64,000 nucleotides of DNA, taken from contig NZ_JAERRL010000007.1 of assembly GCF_016741785.1 (NCBI RefSeq), forward strand, positions 239,216-303,215, given 5' to 3'. How positions within the stretch are numbered: the stretch's first letter is position 1; each line of letters opens with the position of its first letter. The translations under genes and the position numbers were made by a program. Positions 18,087 to 27,553 of the stretch are shown here, one piece after another. The stretch is from Streptomyces sp. 7-21 (GTDB lineage Bacteria > Actinomycetota > Actinomycetes > Streptomycetales > Streptomycetaceae). The notes under the pieces are model-generated. The model was not told the DNA's origin and did not search any database. It saw only the letters and a list, made by a program, of their open reading frames with translations.

Positions 18087-19850
18087 CTACAGGTACTGGC
18101 CGGTGTTGGCCACGGTGTCGATGGAGCGGCCGGTGTCCGCCCCCTGCTTTCCGGTCACGAGGGTGCGGATGAAGACGATCCGCTCGCCCTTCTTGCCGGA
18201 GATCCGGGCCCAGTCGTCGGGGTTGGTCGTGTTCGGCAGGTCCTCGTTCTCCTTGAACTCGTCCTGGCAGGCGGCGAGCAGATGGGAAACGCGAAGACCC
18301 TTCTGATTGTGATCGAGGTAGTCCTTGATGGCCATCTTCTTGGCCCTGTCGACGATGTTCTCGATCATGGCGCCGGAATTGAAGTCCTTGAAGTACAGGA
18401 CTTCCTTGTCACCGTTGGCGTAGGTGACCTCAAGGAAGCGGTTCTCCTCCGTCTCGGCGTACATCTGCTCGACGACGGTCTGGATCATCGCCTCCACGGC
18501 TGCCTCGGCGTTGCCGTGCTCCGCGATGTCGTCGGCGTGCAGCGGCAGCCTGGGTGTGAGGTACTTGGAGAAGATGTCCTTGGCCGCCTCGGCGTCCGGA
18601 CGCTCGATCTTGATCTTCACGTCGAGCCGTCCGGGCCGGAGGATGGCCGGATCAATCATGTCCTCGCGGTTCGAGGCGCCGATGACGATGACGTTCTCCA
18701 GGCCCTCGACGCCGTCGATCTCGGACAGCAGCTGGGGAACGATCGTGTTCTCCACATCCGAGCTGACGCCGGAGCCGCGGGTGCGGAACAGCGAGTCCAT
18801 CTCGTCGAAGAAGACGATGACCGGCGTGCCCTCGCTCGCCTTCTCGCGGGCGCGCTGGAACACCAGGCGGATGTGGCGCTCCGTCTCCCCGACGTACTTG
18901 TTCAGCAGCTCCGGGCCCTTGATGTTGAGGAAGAAACTCTTCCCCGCGGGCTTGCCCGTCACCTCGGCGACCTTCTTGGCAAGGGAGTTGGCGACCGCCT
19001 TGGCGATGAGGGTCTTGCCGCAGCCGGGCGGGCCGTAGAGCAGGACGCCCTTGGGCGGGCGCAGCTCATGCTCGCGGAAGAGGTCGGGGTACAGGTACGG
19101 CAGCTCCACGGCGTCGCGGATCAGCTCGATCTGGCCGCTGAGGCCGCCGATCTGGGTGTAGTCGATGTCCGGGACGTCCTCGAGAACGAGCTCCTCGACC
19201 TCGCTCTTGGGGACGACCTCGTAGACGTAGCCGGAGCGCGGTTCCAGGAGAAGGGAGTCGCCGGCGCGCAGCGTGGTTCCCAGGAGCGGCTCGGCGAGCC
19301 GGACCACCCGCTCCTCGTCCGTGTGCCCGACGACCAGGGCGCGCTCGCCGTCCTCCAGGACCTCCTTGAGGGTGACGATGTCGCCGGCGTTCTCGAAGTC
19401 CAGCGCGGCGACCACGTTGAGCGCCTCATTGAGCATCACCTCCTGGCCGCGCCGGAGGTCCTTGAGGTCGATGTTCGGGCTGACGTTGACCCGCAGCTTG
19501 CGGCCGCCGGTGAAGATGTCGGCCGTGCCCTCGTCGGTGGCACGGAGGAACACGCCGAAGCCGGAGGGGGGCTGGGCGAGCCGGTCCACCTCTTCCTTCA
19601 GCGCCACGATCTGGTCGCGAGCCTCACGCAGCGTGCTCGCCAGCCGCTCGTTCTGCGCGGAGACTCCCGCCAGGTTGGTCTGCAGCTCGACGATCCGCTC
19701 TTCGAGAATGCGGGTCTGCCGCGGAGTCTCGGCCAGCTTGCGGCGCAGGACGGTGATTTCCTGCTCAAGCTCGGCTACCTTCCGGGAAGGCTCGTCGGAA
19801 CCCCGTCCGGGCCGGGTGCCGCGGTTGCTGTCGTCGTCGTGGGATACCAC
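18087..19850 (-). CDS. arc: proteasome-associated AAA ATPase ARC (Mpa)
   Basis: A 587-residue ring-forming unfoldase that recognises Pup-tagged proteins and threads them into the 20S core. Order of parts: N-terminal coiled coil (about 20-80, heptads such as [12 protein letters not shown]) that binds Pup, OB-type interdomain, and AAA module with Walker A GPPGCGKT, Walker [11 protein letters not shown] and arginine-finger region. The C-terminus ends TGQYL, the motif that docks into the alpha-ring pockets. I start it at GTG 19850, preceded by GGAGGT seven bases upstream. Divergent from the ferredoxin gene. Confidence 0.95.
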   Translation of the reverse strand: MVSHDDDSNRGTRPGRGSDEPSRKVAELEQEITVLRRKLAETPRQTRILEERIVELQTNLAGVSAQNERLASTLREARDQIVALKEEVDRLAQPPSGFGVFLRATDEGTADIFTGGRKLRVNVSPNIDLKDLRRGQEVMLNEALNVVAALDFENAGDIVTLKEVLEDGERALVVGHTDEERVVRLAEPLLGTTLRAGDSLLLEPRSGYVYEVVPKSEVEELVLEDVPDIDYTQIGGLSGQIELIRDAVELPYLYPDLFREHELRPPKGVLLYGPPGCGKTLIAKAVANSLAKKVAEVTGKPAGKSFFLNIKGPELLNKYVGETERHIRLVFQRAREKASEGTPVIVFFDEMDSLFRTRGSGVSSDVENTIVPQLLSEIDGVEGLENVIVIGASNREDMIDPAILRPGRLDVKIKIERPDAEAAKDIFSKYLTPRLPLHADDIAEHGNAEAAVEAMIQTVVEQMYAETEENRFLEVTYANGDKEVLYFKDFNSGAMIENIVDRAKKMAIKDYLDHNQKGLRVSHLLAACQDEFKENEDLPNTTNPDDWARISGKKGERIVFIRTLVTGKQGADTGRSIDTVANTGQYL

Positions 19851-20092
19851 GGTCCTCACCTCCTCCAAGGGGAGCTGGACGCTTCCAGACCCTACCTGGA
19901 CCGGTGCAGTTCGAAACCCCTAGATCACATCAACGGTCGGGGCGTGTCCGATCTTCACCCTTGCGCACTCCCTCACGCCAGGGAATACCCACCCCGCGCC
20001 GCCGGGAAGCGGGCGGCTGTATCGTCGTAAGCGGTCAACACCCAGCGGGGACGGCACTCGTTGCACCACGCCCACTAGGAACGGTAGGCCAT

Positions 20093-20404
20093 ATGACCGT
20101 GCGGCACGAAGCGGAAGAAGAGCTCGAGGTCTGGATCGACCAGGACCTCTGTACGGGCGACGGCATCTGCGCCCAGTACGCCCCGGAGGTGTTCGAGCTC
20201 GACATCGACGGTCTCGCCTACGTGAAGCCGCCGGCCCCTCCCGGCGAGGAGGCGGACCTGCTGACGGAGCCCGGCGCCACCGCGCCGGTACCGCTGCCGC
20301 TGCTGACGGACGTCGCGGCGTCGGCGAAGGAGTGTCCCGGCGAGTGCATCCACGTGCGCCGGGTCCGTGACGGCGTCGAGGTGTACGGACCCGACGCGGA
20401 GTGA
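20093..20404 (+). CDS. ferredoxin, 3Fe-4S type
   Basis: A 103-residue ferredoxin. Cluster ligands are Cys20 and Cys26 in CTGDGIC and Cys81 in CPGEC; the missing fourth cysteine in the first motif favours a 3Fe-4S cluster, and Cys85 is extra. Such ferredoxins often feed electrons to cytochrome P450 enzymes, but none is nearby. An insertion rich in Pro and Glu (about 45-72) lengthens the loop between the halves. The ATG at 20093 fits the homologous N-terminus; upstream open codons have no SD support. It diverges from arc, a placement seen in related genomes. Confidence 0.88.
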   Translation: MTVRHEAEEELEVWIDQDLCTGDGICAQYAPEVFELDIDGLAYVKPPAPPGEEADLLTEPGATAPVPLPLLTDVAASAKECPGECIHVRRVRDGVEVYGPDAE

Positions 20405-20410
20405 CGTGCC

Positions 20411-20444
20411 GCCGCCGGGGCGTTTGGGAGACGCCGCAGGCGGC
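20411..20444. terminator. possible bidirectional hairpin terminator
   Basis: Outer GCCGCC/GGCGGC and inner GGCGT/ACGCC pairings flank a short loop between the convergent ferredoxin gene and the secreted-protein gene. The stem is interrupted, so support is moderate. Confidence 0.4.
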
Positions 20445-20479
20445 CACTGATCAGAACCTGCCAGAACCTGCCAGACGCC

Positions 20480-21028
20480 TCAGATGCTGGGGGACGCCGG
20501 GGCGGGCCGCAGCTCCAGCCGCCCGTCCTGCCAGACCCACGCGACCTCGCGCTGCATGTCGGGGCAGCACCGCGGCACGTCCGCCGAGGAGTACCCGAGC
20601 AGACGCAGCGTGACCTCGCTCTCGCCGGCTGTGAGGGTCTCGACCGTCATCCCCTCCTCCGGGTCCACAAGCGTCTCGGCGACGCGCGGCGTCTCCCCCT
20701 CGGCGGCATGGGTCAGCAGATACACGCCGTGCGGCGGCGTGCCGGAGCCGGCGTCGCAGCGGACGGCAGCAACCGTCTCGGCGCGCCCGTCGCCGTCGAA
20801 GTCCACCGAAGCGTGGTCGGTGACCACCGGCTCCAGCGGCCCGCAGTCCATCGGGTACGACACCTGGTCGGGGTCCGGTCCCGGCTCCGGTTCCGGGCTG
20901 GCGCTGGCGCCCGAGGGGCCGGCGAGCGCGGCGACGGCGGTGACGGCGACGAGGGCGGCGGCGGTGATCAGCCAGTGCCGGGGGGCGGCGTGGGTGTGCG
21001 GGAGGCCGGTTCCGTCCGAGGGCTGCAC
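20480..21028 (-). CDS. secreted or membrane-anchored protein, unknown
   Basis: A 182-residue protein started at GTG 21028, which has AGGAG eight bases upstream. An N-terminal hydrophobic segment (about 19-42, LITAAALVAVTAVAALAG) ending in ASAS looks like a signal peptide. The mature part has a DFDGDGRAETVAAVRCD stretch that resembles an FG-GAP/EF-hand-like calcium loop, and ends with WVWQDGRLELRPAP. The frame stays open far upstream over trmI, but that is a shadow. Function unknown; it converges with the ferredoxin gene. Confidence 0.7.
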   Translation of the reverse strand: MQPSDGTGLPHTHAAPRHWLITAAALVAVTAVAALAGPSGASASPEPEPGPDPDQVSYPMDCGPLEPVVTDHASVDFDGDGRAETVAAVRCDAGSGTPPHGVYLLTHAAEGETPRVAETLVDPEEGMTVETLTAGESEVTLRLLGYSSADVPRCCPDMQREVAWVWQDGRLELRPAPASPSI

Positions 21029-21204
21029 GCGGGGGACTCCTGAGACGAGGGCGGGGCAGCGGGGCACGCGGCACCGGGTGAGGAGGTGCGCGCGGGCGTG
21101 ACGTGACGCGGCACACATGGTGTCACACGTCACAGGCCTGCGGAACGCCGGGGTCCCCTTTCCGGGGGTGCCCGGAGGGCTCCGGCGCCGCGCGCCCGCT
21201 GCCG

Positions 21205-22095
21205 TCAGCCTCCGGCGTTCGGCCCGGTGTAGTCCGCGCCGTAGGCGCCGGGCGCGGGACGGCGGCGGCGGCGCGGCGGCTCGACCCCGTCCGCCAGGCG
21301 GCGCGCGGTGACCAGGAAGCCGGTGTGGCCGATCATGCGGTGGTCGGGGCGGACCGCGAGGCCTTCGACGTGCCAGGTGCGGACCATCGTCTCCCACGCC
21401 GTCGGCTCGTTGAACGTGCCGTGCTCGCGGATGGTCTCCACGATCCGGGCCAGCTGGGTAGTGGTGGCGACGTAGGCGCACACGATGCCGCCGGGCACCA
21501 GCGCCTTGGAGACCACGTCCAGGCACTCCCAGGGGGCGAGCATGTCGAGAATGACGCGGTCGACGTCGGTGTCGGACAGGTTGTCCTGGAGGTCGCCGAC
21601 GGTCAGCTGCCAGGCGGGGTGCGGGCCGCCGAAGTAGCGGGTGACGTTCTCCTCGGCGATGCGGGCGAAGTCCTCGCGGCGCTCGTAGGAGTGCAGCATG
21701 CCCTGGTCGCCGATGGCACGCAGCAGGAAGGTGCTCAGCGAGCCGGAGCCGACGCCCGCCTCCACGACGCGGGCCCCGGGGAAGATGTCGGCCATGGCCA
21801 GGATCTGCCCCGCGTCCTTGGGGTAGACCACGGCGGCCCCGCGCGGCATGGACAGGACGTAGTCGGGGAGCAGGGGACGCAGCGCCAGGTAGGCGACGTT
21901 TCCGGTCGTGCGGACGACGGTTCCCTCGGGCGCGCCGATCAGCTCGTCGTGGGGGAAGGCTCCCTTGTGAGTGTGGAAGCTCTTGCCCGCCTCGAGCGTG
22001 AACGTGTAGTGGCGGCCCTTGGGATCGGTGAGCTGGACCTGGTCCCCGACCTTGAAGGGCCCGCGGCGGCGGGCGGCACCGGTCGGTTCGGACAT
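21205..22095 (-). CDS. trmI: tRNA (adenine-58-N1)-methyltransferase TrmI
   Basis: A 296-residue SAM-dependent methyltransferase that makes m1A58 in the T-loop of tRNAs. The N-terminal beta-domain (QLTDPKGRHYTFTLEAGKSF in parts) and the Rossmann core with the SAM loop VVEAGVGSGSLSTFLL are both visible, followed by DRVILDMLAPWECL, which holds the catalytic Asp region. Length is normal for the homotetrameric bacterial enzyme. Its ATG lies 17 bases after the stop of the site-2 protease gene, so the two form an operon. Confidence 0.93.
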   Translation of the reverse strand: MSEPTGAARRRGPFKVGDQVQLTDPKGRHYTFTLEAGKSFHTHKGAFPHDELIGAPEGTVVRTTGNVAYLALRPLLPDYVLSMPRGAAVVYPKDAGQILAMADIFPGARVVEAGVGSGSLSTFLLRAIGDQGMLHSYERREDFARIAEENVTRYFGGPHPAWQLTVGDLQDNLSDTDVDRVILDMLAPWECLDVVSKALVPGGIVCAYVATTTQLARIVETIREHGTFNEPTAWETMVRTWHVEGLAVRPDHRMIGHTGFLVTARRLADGVEPPRRRRRPAPGAYGADYTGPNAGG

Positions 22096-22112
22096 GATCC
22101 CCAGCTTAGGCC

Positions 22113-23369
22113 CTATCCGGAGGCGGGCCGCCGGGGGGACGAGGGTGAGGGGCGGGCCATGGCGTCGAGGAAGGCGCGTTCGACGTCGCGGGTGGAGAGC
22201 ACGCCGTAGATCTCGCCGGTGTCCTCGACGACGAGGTACTCGGTGGCGGGCGTCGCCCGCAGGTGCTCCAGCAGTTCCTCGCCGGTCAGCCGGGCGGGCA
22301 CGCGCATGCCGTCGGTCAGGTCCTGTGCGAGGGAGCCGACGGCCACCCAGGGGCGGCGGTGGACCGGGACCTGGGCGATCGCTGCCTCGCGGGCGAGCGC
22401 GACGGGGGCGCCCTCGGCGTCCACGATGACGAGGGCGCGGGCGCCCGCGTCGTTGGCCCGGCGCAGTGCCTCGGCAAGCGGGGTGTCGGCGGTGACGGGG
22501 ATGGCCCGGCGGGTGAGCGCCCGGGCGGTGAGGGAGGGAAGCCGCTCACGCAGCCGGGCCATGCGCAGGCTGTTGCCCGCGCCGGTCCACATGACGGCGG
22601 CCAGGATGGCGGCGAGCAGGGCGTCGGTGAGGGAGGCCAGGCCCGTGAGCGAGTCACCGTCGCTGACCGGCCCGGCGTAGGCGGCGAGCGGCAGCCCGAT
22701 GAGGACCGCGACGGCGAGGACCCTGCCGGTCCACGCGGCGGCCACGCTGCCGGTCATGGCGCGCCCGGTGAGCTTCCAGACCACGGCGCGGAGCATGCGG
22801 CCGCCGTCGAGCGGGAGGCCGGGCAGGAGGTTGAAGACGGCGACGATCAGGTTGGAGAGCATCAGCCCGGTCAGGAGGACGCCGGGGACCGTGCCGCGCT
22901 CAACGGTGTGCATCCCGGCGTAGAAGACGCCCGCGAGCACCAGGGACAGCAGCGGCCCGGCCCCGGCGAGGACGAACTCGCGGCCGGGCGTCGGGGAGTC
23001 CTTCTCGATCTCGGAGACGCCGCCGAAGAACTGGAGCTGGATGCGGCGCACCGGCAGGCCGAAGCGGAGGGCGGCCAGGGTGTGGGCGAGCTCGTGGACC
23101 AGGACGGAGGCGTAGAAGGCCACCGCGAAGAACAGCGACACCACGTAGCGCCCGAGGCCCAGTTCGGGCAGCACACGGTCCAGCTGGTTGCCGAACACCC
23201 AGGTGATCAGGGCCGCGACCAGGAACCAGCTGGGGCCGACGTACACGGGCACGCCGAGCACCCTGCCCATCAGCAGCCCGCCGCCGGGCTCGCGGGCGCG
23301 CTCCGTCGGCGCGCTGGCGCCCGGCTGGCGCTCGGCGCTCGGTGTCCGGTCGGGTTCGGAGTCTGCCAC
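22113..23369 (-). CDS. site-2 protease family protein (M50) with CBS pair
   Basis: A 418-residue intramembrane zinc metalloprotease. The zinc site is VHELAH at about 95-100 and the second ligand is in LPGLPLDGGR at about 170. Four to six hydrophobic segments surround them. The C-terminal ~130 residues carry two CBS motifs, which usually sense adenine nucleotides. Family members cleave membrane-bound anti-sigma factors or other membrane substrates; which one is cut here is not evident. It leads the trmI transcript and diverges from the RecB-like gene. Confidence 0.9.
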   Translation of the reverse strand: MADSEPDRTPSAERQPGASAPTERAREPGGGLLMGRVLGVPVYVGPSWFLVAALITWVFGNQLDRVLPELGLGRYVVSLFFAVAFYASVLVHELAHTLAALRFGLPVRRIQLQFFGGVSEIEKDSPTPGREFVLAGAGPLLSLVLAGVFYAGMHTVERGTVPGVLLTGLMLSNLIVAVFNLLPGLPLDGGRMLRAVVWKLTGRAMTGSVAAAWTGRVLAVAVLIGLPLAAYAGPVSDGDSLTGLASLTDALLAAILAAVMWTGAGNSLRMARLRERLPSLTARALTRRAIPVTADTPLAEALRRANDAGARALVIVDAEGAPVALAREAAIAQVPVHRRPWVAVGSLAQDLTDGMRVPARLTGEELLEHLRATPATEYLVVEDTGEIYGVLSTRDVERAFLDAMARPSPSSPRRPASG

Positions 23370-23474
23370 GGGTCCCCTCGCTGCTGTGCGGCCCGCTCAC
23401 ATCCCTGCGTGACCGCCGGCCGGAGTCGATGGTATGCGGCGGAGTGTCAGTGACGCGCCGTAGGGTTCCCTGTC

Positions 23475-24491
23475 ATGGAAGGCACTCACCCCTCGCGTCC
23501 CGTCGCCCTGTCCCCTTCCCGGGCCGCCGACTTCATGCAGTGTCCCCTGCTGTACCGCTTCCGGGTGATCGACCGGCTGCCGGAGCCGCCGAACGCCGCG
23601 GCCACGCGGGGCACGGTGGTGCACGCGGTGCTGGAGCGGCTCTTCGATGTCCCGGCGCCGGAGCGGAACGTGGCCCGGGCGCGCGCGCTGGTGGCGCCGG
23701 AGTGGGAGCGGCTGCTGGCCAAGCGGCCCGAGCTGGCCGGGCTGTTCGCCGCCGAGGAGGCCGGCGAGGGCACGCCCCCCTCCGGTGAGGATGCCGCGGC
23801 GGAGTCCTCCGGGGAGGGCGCCGCGGCCAGGATCGACCAGGAGCGGCTGGCGGCGTGGCTGGCGGAGGCCGAGCGGCTTGTGGAGCGGTGGTTCTCGCTG
23901 GAGGACCCGACGCGCCTGGAGCCGGCGGAGCGGGAGCTGTTCGTCGAGACGCGCCTGGAGTCAGGGCTGCGGCTGCGCGGGGTGATCGACCGGGTGGACG
24001 TGGCGCCGACGGGCGAGATCCGCATCGTGGACTACAAGACGGGCAGGGCGCCGAGCCCGGAGTACGCGGGGCAGGCGCTGTTCCAGATGAAGTTCTACGC
24101 GCTGGTGCTGTGGCGGCTGCGGGGCGTCCTGCCGCGGCGGTTGCAGCTGGTGTACCTGGGCAGCGGCGAGGTGCTGACGTACGACCCGGACGAGGCGGAC
24201 CTGCGGGCCGTGGAGCGGAAGGCCCAGGCGCTGTGGGAGGCGATCCAGCGGGCCACGGAGAGCGGCGACTGGCGGCCCAGCCCCGGGCGGCTGTGCGGCT
24301 GGTGCGAGCACAAGGCGCGCTGCCCGGAGTTCGGGGGCACTCCCCCGCCGTATCCGTTGCAGGTGCAGATGTCGCTGCCGGTGCAGGCGGCAGCGGGCGG
24401 TGGTGAGGAGGGCAGCGGGGCCACCGCCGGCACTGACCGCCGGGAGGCGCCGGCGGGCGGGCCCGCGGGGGCAACCGGGGCACCGGCGTAG
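23475..24491 (+). CDS. RecB-family PD-(D/E)XK nuclease with Fe-S cysteines
   Basis: A 338-residue stand-alone nuclease of the RecB/AddB exonuclease family. The active site is visible as the aspartate and lysine in IVDYKTGRAP near residue 180, with the preceding glutamates in ELFVETRLE. Cysteines at the N-terminus (FMQCPLLYRF) and the C-terminal cluster LCGWCEHKARCPEF fit the 4Fe-4S staple known from AddB and related nucleases. The C-terminal ~50 residues are low complexity. The gene is conserved next to trmI and the proteasome locus in actinobacteria, but its biological substrate is not established. Confidence 0.88.
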   Translation: MEGTHPSRPVALSPSRAADFMQCPLLYRFRVIDRLPEPPNAAATRGTVVHAVLERLFDVPAPERNVARARALVAPEWERLLAKRPELAGLFAAEEAGEGTPPSGEDAAAESSGEGAAARIDQERLAAWLAEAERLVERWFSLEDPTRLEPAERELFVETRLESGLRLRGVIDRVDVAPTGEIRIVDYKTGRAPSPEYAGQALFQMKFYALVLWRLRGVLPRRLQLVYLGSGEVLTYDPDEADLRAVERKAQALWEAIQRATESGDWRPSPGRLCGWCEHKARCPEFGGTPPPYPLQVQMSLPVQAAAGGGEEGSGATAGTDRREAPAGGPAGATGAPA

Positions 24492-24548
24492 GGTCCGCGG
24501 GGCTGGCCGTGGGTCACAATGGGGACCGGCCGATGCGAAGGGTGTGCC

Positions 24549-25217
24549 ATGCCGATCCGCGTTCTGCTCGTCGACGACCAGCCGCTGCTGCGTACCGGGT
24601 TCCGGATGATCCTCGAGGCGGAGGGTGACGTCGCCGTGGTCGGCGAGGCCGGGGACGGCGTGCAGGCGCTGGACCAGGTGCGGGCGCTCCAGCCGGACGT
24701 GGTGCTGATGGACATCCGGATGCCCCGGATGGACGGCGTGGAGGCGACGCGCCGGATCACCGGCCCGGACCGGGACGGCCCGGCGAAGGTGCTGGTGCTG
24801 ACGACCTTCGACCTCGACGAGTACGTGGTGGAGGCGCTGCGGGCGGGGGCCAGCGGGTTCCTGCTGAAGGACGCGCCCGCGGCCGAGCTGGTGCAGGCGA
24901 TCCGGGTGGTGGCGGCGGGCGAGGCGATGCTGGCGCCCAGCGTGACGCGGCGCCTGCTGGACATGTACGCGGGCAAGCTGCCCTCGGGCGAGGAGCAGAC
25001 CCCGCAGGGGCTCGACTCGCTGACGGAGCGCGAGATCGAGGTGCTCAAGCTGGTGGCGCGCGGGCTGTCGAACGCGGAGATCGCCGCGGACCTGTTCGTG
25101 AGCGAGACGACGGTCAAGACGCACGTGGGCCACGTGCTGACCAAGCTGGAGCTGCGGGACCGGGTGCAGGCGGCGGTGTTCGCGTACGAAAGCGGGCTGG
25201 TACGCCCCGGCGCGTGA
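24549..25217 (+). CDS. NarL/LuxR-family response regulator
   Basis: A 222-residue two-component regulator. The receiver domain has the acidic pair in LVDDQPLL, the phospho-acceptor Asp in DVVLMDIRMP and the conserved Lys in LLKDAP. The C-terminal LuxR-type HTH is LTEREIEVLKLVARGLSNAEIA in parts, with VSETTVKTHV as recognition helix. I start it at ATG 24549; ten upstream codons are open but unlike the family. No histidine kinase is encoded beside it, so its sensor must be elsewhere. It ends four bases before the convergent acetyltransferase gene. Confidence 0.93.
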   Translation: MPIRVLLVDDQPLLRTGFRMILEAEGDVAVVGEAGDGVQALDQVRALQPDVVLMDIRMPRMDGVEATRRITGPDRDGPAKVLVLTTFDLDEYVVEALRAGASGFLLKDAPAAELVQAIRVVAAGEAMLAPSVTRRLLDMYAGKLPSGEEQTPQGLDSLTEREIEVLKLVARGLSNAEIAADLFVSETTVKTHVGHVLTKLELRDRVQAAVFAYESGLVRPGA

Positions 25218-25221
25218 GCCG

Positions 25222-25779
25222 TCAGGCGGCGGGCTCGGGGTCGGTGGCCAGGCGGGCGTGCAGCTCGACGTCGTAGCGGACGCCGTCGTAGCAGAGCTTC
25301 TGCCGCTGCCTGCCCTCGACGGCGAACCCGGCGGCGCGGGCGACGGCGCAGGAGGCGGGGTTGTTCACGCGGTGCCCGAGCTCCAGGCGGAACAGCCCGG
25401 CCTCGTCGAAGGCCCAGCGGGCGGCGGCGCGGCAGGCCCGGGAGGCGATGCCGCGGCCCCGCGCCGCGGGCACCGTCCAGTACGAGACCCAGCCGAGCGC
25501 GTGGCGCGTGTTGACGGCGCCGACCGACACGTGGCCGAGCACCGTGCCGCGGCCGCCCGGGCCGGCTGCCTCGGCGACCGCGAAGGAGTAGGCGGTGCCG
25601 GCGTCCCACTCGGCGCCGCGCCCGGCGATCCACGCCGCGGCGGCCGCCAGGGTGCCGACCGGTTCGGCGGACTGGCCCCGCATGAGGGGGTCGGCGAAGG
25701 CGTCCTTCACCGCTGGGGCGTCGCTGGCGTGCCAGGGGCGCAGCACCAGCCCTCCGGTCAGGGTCACCGTGTCCCGCAC
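25222..25779 (-). CDS. GNAT family N-acetyltransferase (RimJ/RimL type)
   Basis: A 185-residue acetyltransferase. The RimJ-like features are the N-terminal LVLRPWHASDAPAV, the acetyl-CoA pyrophosphate loop VPAARGRGIASRAC and the C-terminal LELGHRVNNPASCAVARAAGF. It probably acetylates an amino group on a protein N-terminus or a small molecule. I start it at GTG 25779; a GTG at 25767 is equally possible. Reading frames extending further upstream run into the lipoprotein gene and are shadow. Confidence 0.83.
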   Translation of the reverse strand: MRDTVTLTGGLVLRPWHASDAPAVKDAFADPLMRGQSAEPVGTLAAAAAWIAGRGAEWDAGTAYSFAVAEAAGPGGRGTVLGHVSVGAVNTRHALGWVSYWTVPAARGRGIASRACRAAARWAFDEAGLFRLELGHRVNNPASCAVARAAGFAVEGRQRQKLCYDGVRYDVELHARLATDPEPAA

Positions 25780-25834
25780 CCGGGCATGATGCCCGGGCCG
25801 CGCGGCGGTGTCACCGGGTTTTCCGGTGGCGGGC

Positions 25835-27427
25835 TCAGTCGGAGGACTTGCTGATCTCCCAGAACCGGAAGACGGTCGAAGCGTCGAGGCTCCACTGGAG
25901 GCCGGCGATCTCGTCGGCGGCGACCGCGTACTGCTTGCCCTGCCACAGCGGGATGACGGGCAGGTCCTCGGCGACCAGGTCCTGGATGGCCCCGAAGTCC
26001 TCGACGGTGTCGGCGCGGTTGGCCGCCTGTGCGGTGCGCGGCAGCAGTTCGCTGGTGATGGGGCCGGCGTCGTAGTTGTTGGCCAGGACGTTGTCCGGGC
26101 CGAAGAAGGGCGCGGTGAAGTTGTCGGGGTCCGGGTAGTCCGGTACCCAGCCGCGCACGTAGACGCCGTAGTCACCGTTCTCGACGCCCTCGGCGAACTC
26201 CTCGGCGTCCGCGGTGCGGACGGTGGCGTCGAACAGGCCGCTGGCGTTGAGCTGGTCCGCGATGTGCTCGAACGCGGCGACCGTGTCGGGGCCGAAGCGG
26301 ATGGGCGTGGCCCACAGCGTCAGCTCGACGGGATCGGTGTAGCCGGCTTCCTCGAGCACCTCGGCGGCCCGGTCGGGCTGGGGCCGGTCCCCGTAGGTGT
26401 CGAAGAAGGCCGTGTTGTGGCCGGTGATGCCCGCCGGGACGATCGAGTACAAGGGCTCGGCGGTGCGCTGGTAGACGTCGCGCACCAGGGCGCTGCGGTC
26501 CAGCAGGTAGGCGATGGCCTGCCGCACGGCGAGGTCGCCGGCGACGGGGTCGTCCATGTTGAAGACCATGTGCTGGACCTCGGCGCTGGTGCCGTCCACG
26601 ACCTGGATGCCGGTGTCCTCGGTGAGGGTGGAGGTCTCCAGCTCGGCGATGTCGTGGGCGGTCAGGCCCCGGTAGGCGACGTCCACCTCCCCGCTCTCGA
26701 CGGCCTGCCGCAGCCGGTCCTGGTCGCCGTGGAACAGCCGCATGGTCATGCCGCTGTTCTTCACCTCGGCCGGGCCGGTGTAGTCCGGGTTGACGGAGAA
26801 GACGGCCTCGTCCTCGCTGTAGCGGTCGAGGATGTAGACGCCGGAGCCGACGGCCTGGCCGTCGGTGCGGAGCCTGTCGGCGGGGTACTCGCGGTGGTCG
26901 ACGATGGAGCCGGCACCGGAGGCTATCTTCTGCGGGAACGTGGCGTCGGGCTGGTTGAGGTGGAAGGTGACGGTGTGCTCGTCCGGCGTCTCGATCCGGT
27001 CGATGGTGGACAGCATCACGGCGGGGCCGTCGGGATCGTCGATGCGCAGCGTGCGCTCGAAGGAGAACCTGACGTCCTCGCTGGTCAGCTGGTTGCCGTT
27101 GCTGAAGGTCAGGCCGTCACGGAGGGTGCAGGTGAAGCGCTGGCTGACGCGGTCGGTGAAGCCGCACTCCTCGGCGGCCTCGGGCCGCGGCTCGGTCCCG
27201 CCGGGCGGGAAGCTCAGCAGGGACTGGAAGACGTTGTTGAAGACGAGCCACGAGCCGGGGTCATAGCCGGAGGCGGGATCGAGGGAGACGATCTCGTCCG
27301 ACATCCCCATGACGATGGCTTCGCCCTCGCCGGCCTCGTCGTCACCGGTCCATCCGCAGGCGGGGAGGAGCGCGGCGGCGAGCACGGCGGCGAGCGGCGG
27401 CAGCGCCCTTCCGAGGCGTGTCCTCAC
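25835..27427 (-). CDS. ABC transporter peptide-binding lipoprotein (SBP_bac_5)
   Basis: A 530-residue extracytoplasmic solute-binding protein of the oligopeptide/dipeptide family. I start it at GTG 27427, with GAGGAAG five bases upstream. The signal sequence ends in a lipobox, ALLPAC, so it should be lipid-anchored. The family signature is in the SNGNQLTSEDVRFSFERTL region (quoted in parts), followed by the long two-lobe fold with VRGWVPDYPDPDNFTAPF. No permease or ATPase genes flank it, so the rest of the transporter is elsewhere or it is shared with one. The preceding gap 27428-27553 holds the promoter. Confidence 0.9.
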   Translation of the reverse strand: MRTRLGRALPPLAAVLAAALLPACGWTGDDEAGEGEAIVMGMSDEIVSLDPASGYDPGSWLVFNNVFQSLLSFPPGGTEPRPEAAEECGFTDRVSQRFTCTLRDGLTFSNGNQLTSEDVRFSFERTLRIDDPDGPAVMLSTIDRIETPDEHTVTFHLNQPDATFPQKIASGAGSIVDHREYPADRLRTDGQAVGSGVYILDRYSEDEAVFSVNPDYTGPAEVKNSGMTMRLFHGDQDRLRQAVESGEVDVAYRGLTAHDIAELETSTLTEDTGIQVVDGTSAEVQHMVFNMDDPVAGDLAVRQAIAYLLDRSALVRDVYQRTAEPLYSIVPAGITGHNTAFFDTYGDRPQPDRAAEVLEEAGYTDPVELTLWATPIRFGPDTVAAFEHIADQLNASGLFDATVRTADAEEFAEGVENGDYGVYVRGWVPDYPDPDNFTAPFFGPDNVLANNYDAGPITSELLPRTAQAANRADTVEDFGAIQDLVAEDLPVIPLWQGKQYAVAADEIAGLQWSLDASTVFRFWEISKSSD

Positions 27428-27553
27428 GGTGGCTTCCTCACTTCGGGTCGGGGGGGTGAGCCGCCTCCACGCGGCCGGGCGGCGCGGTGCGCCCCCGACA
27501 GTAGTTCGTCCCCCCACGGCCGGTGCGCGGCGGACGGCGGAGAGTGAGATAGT

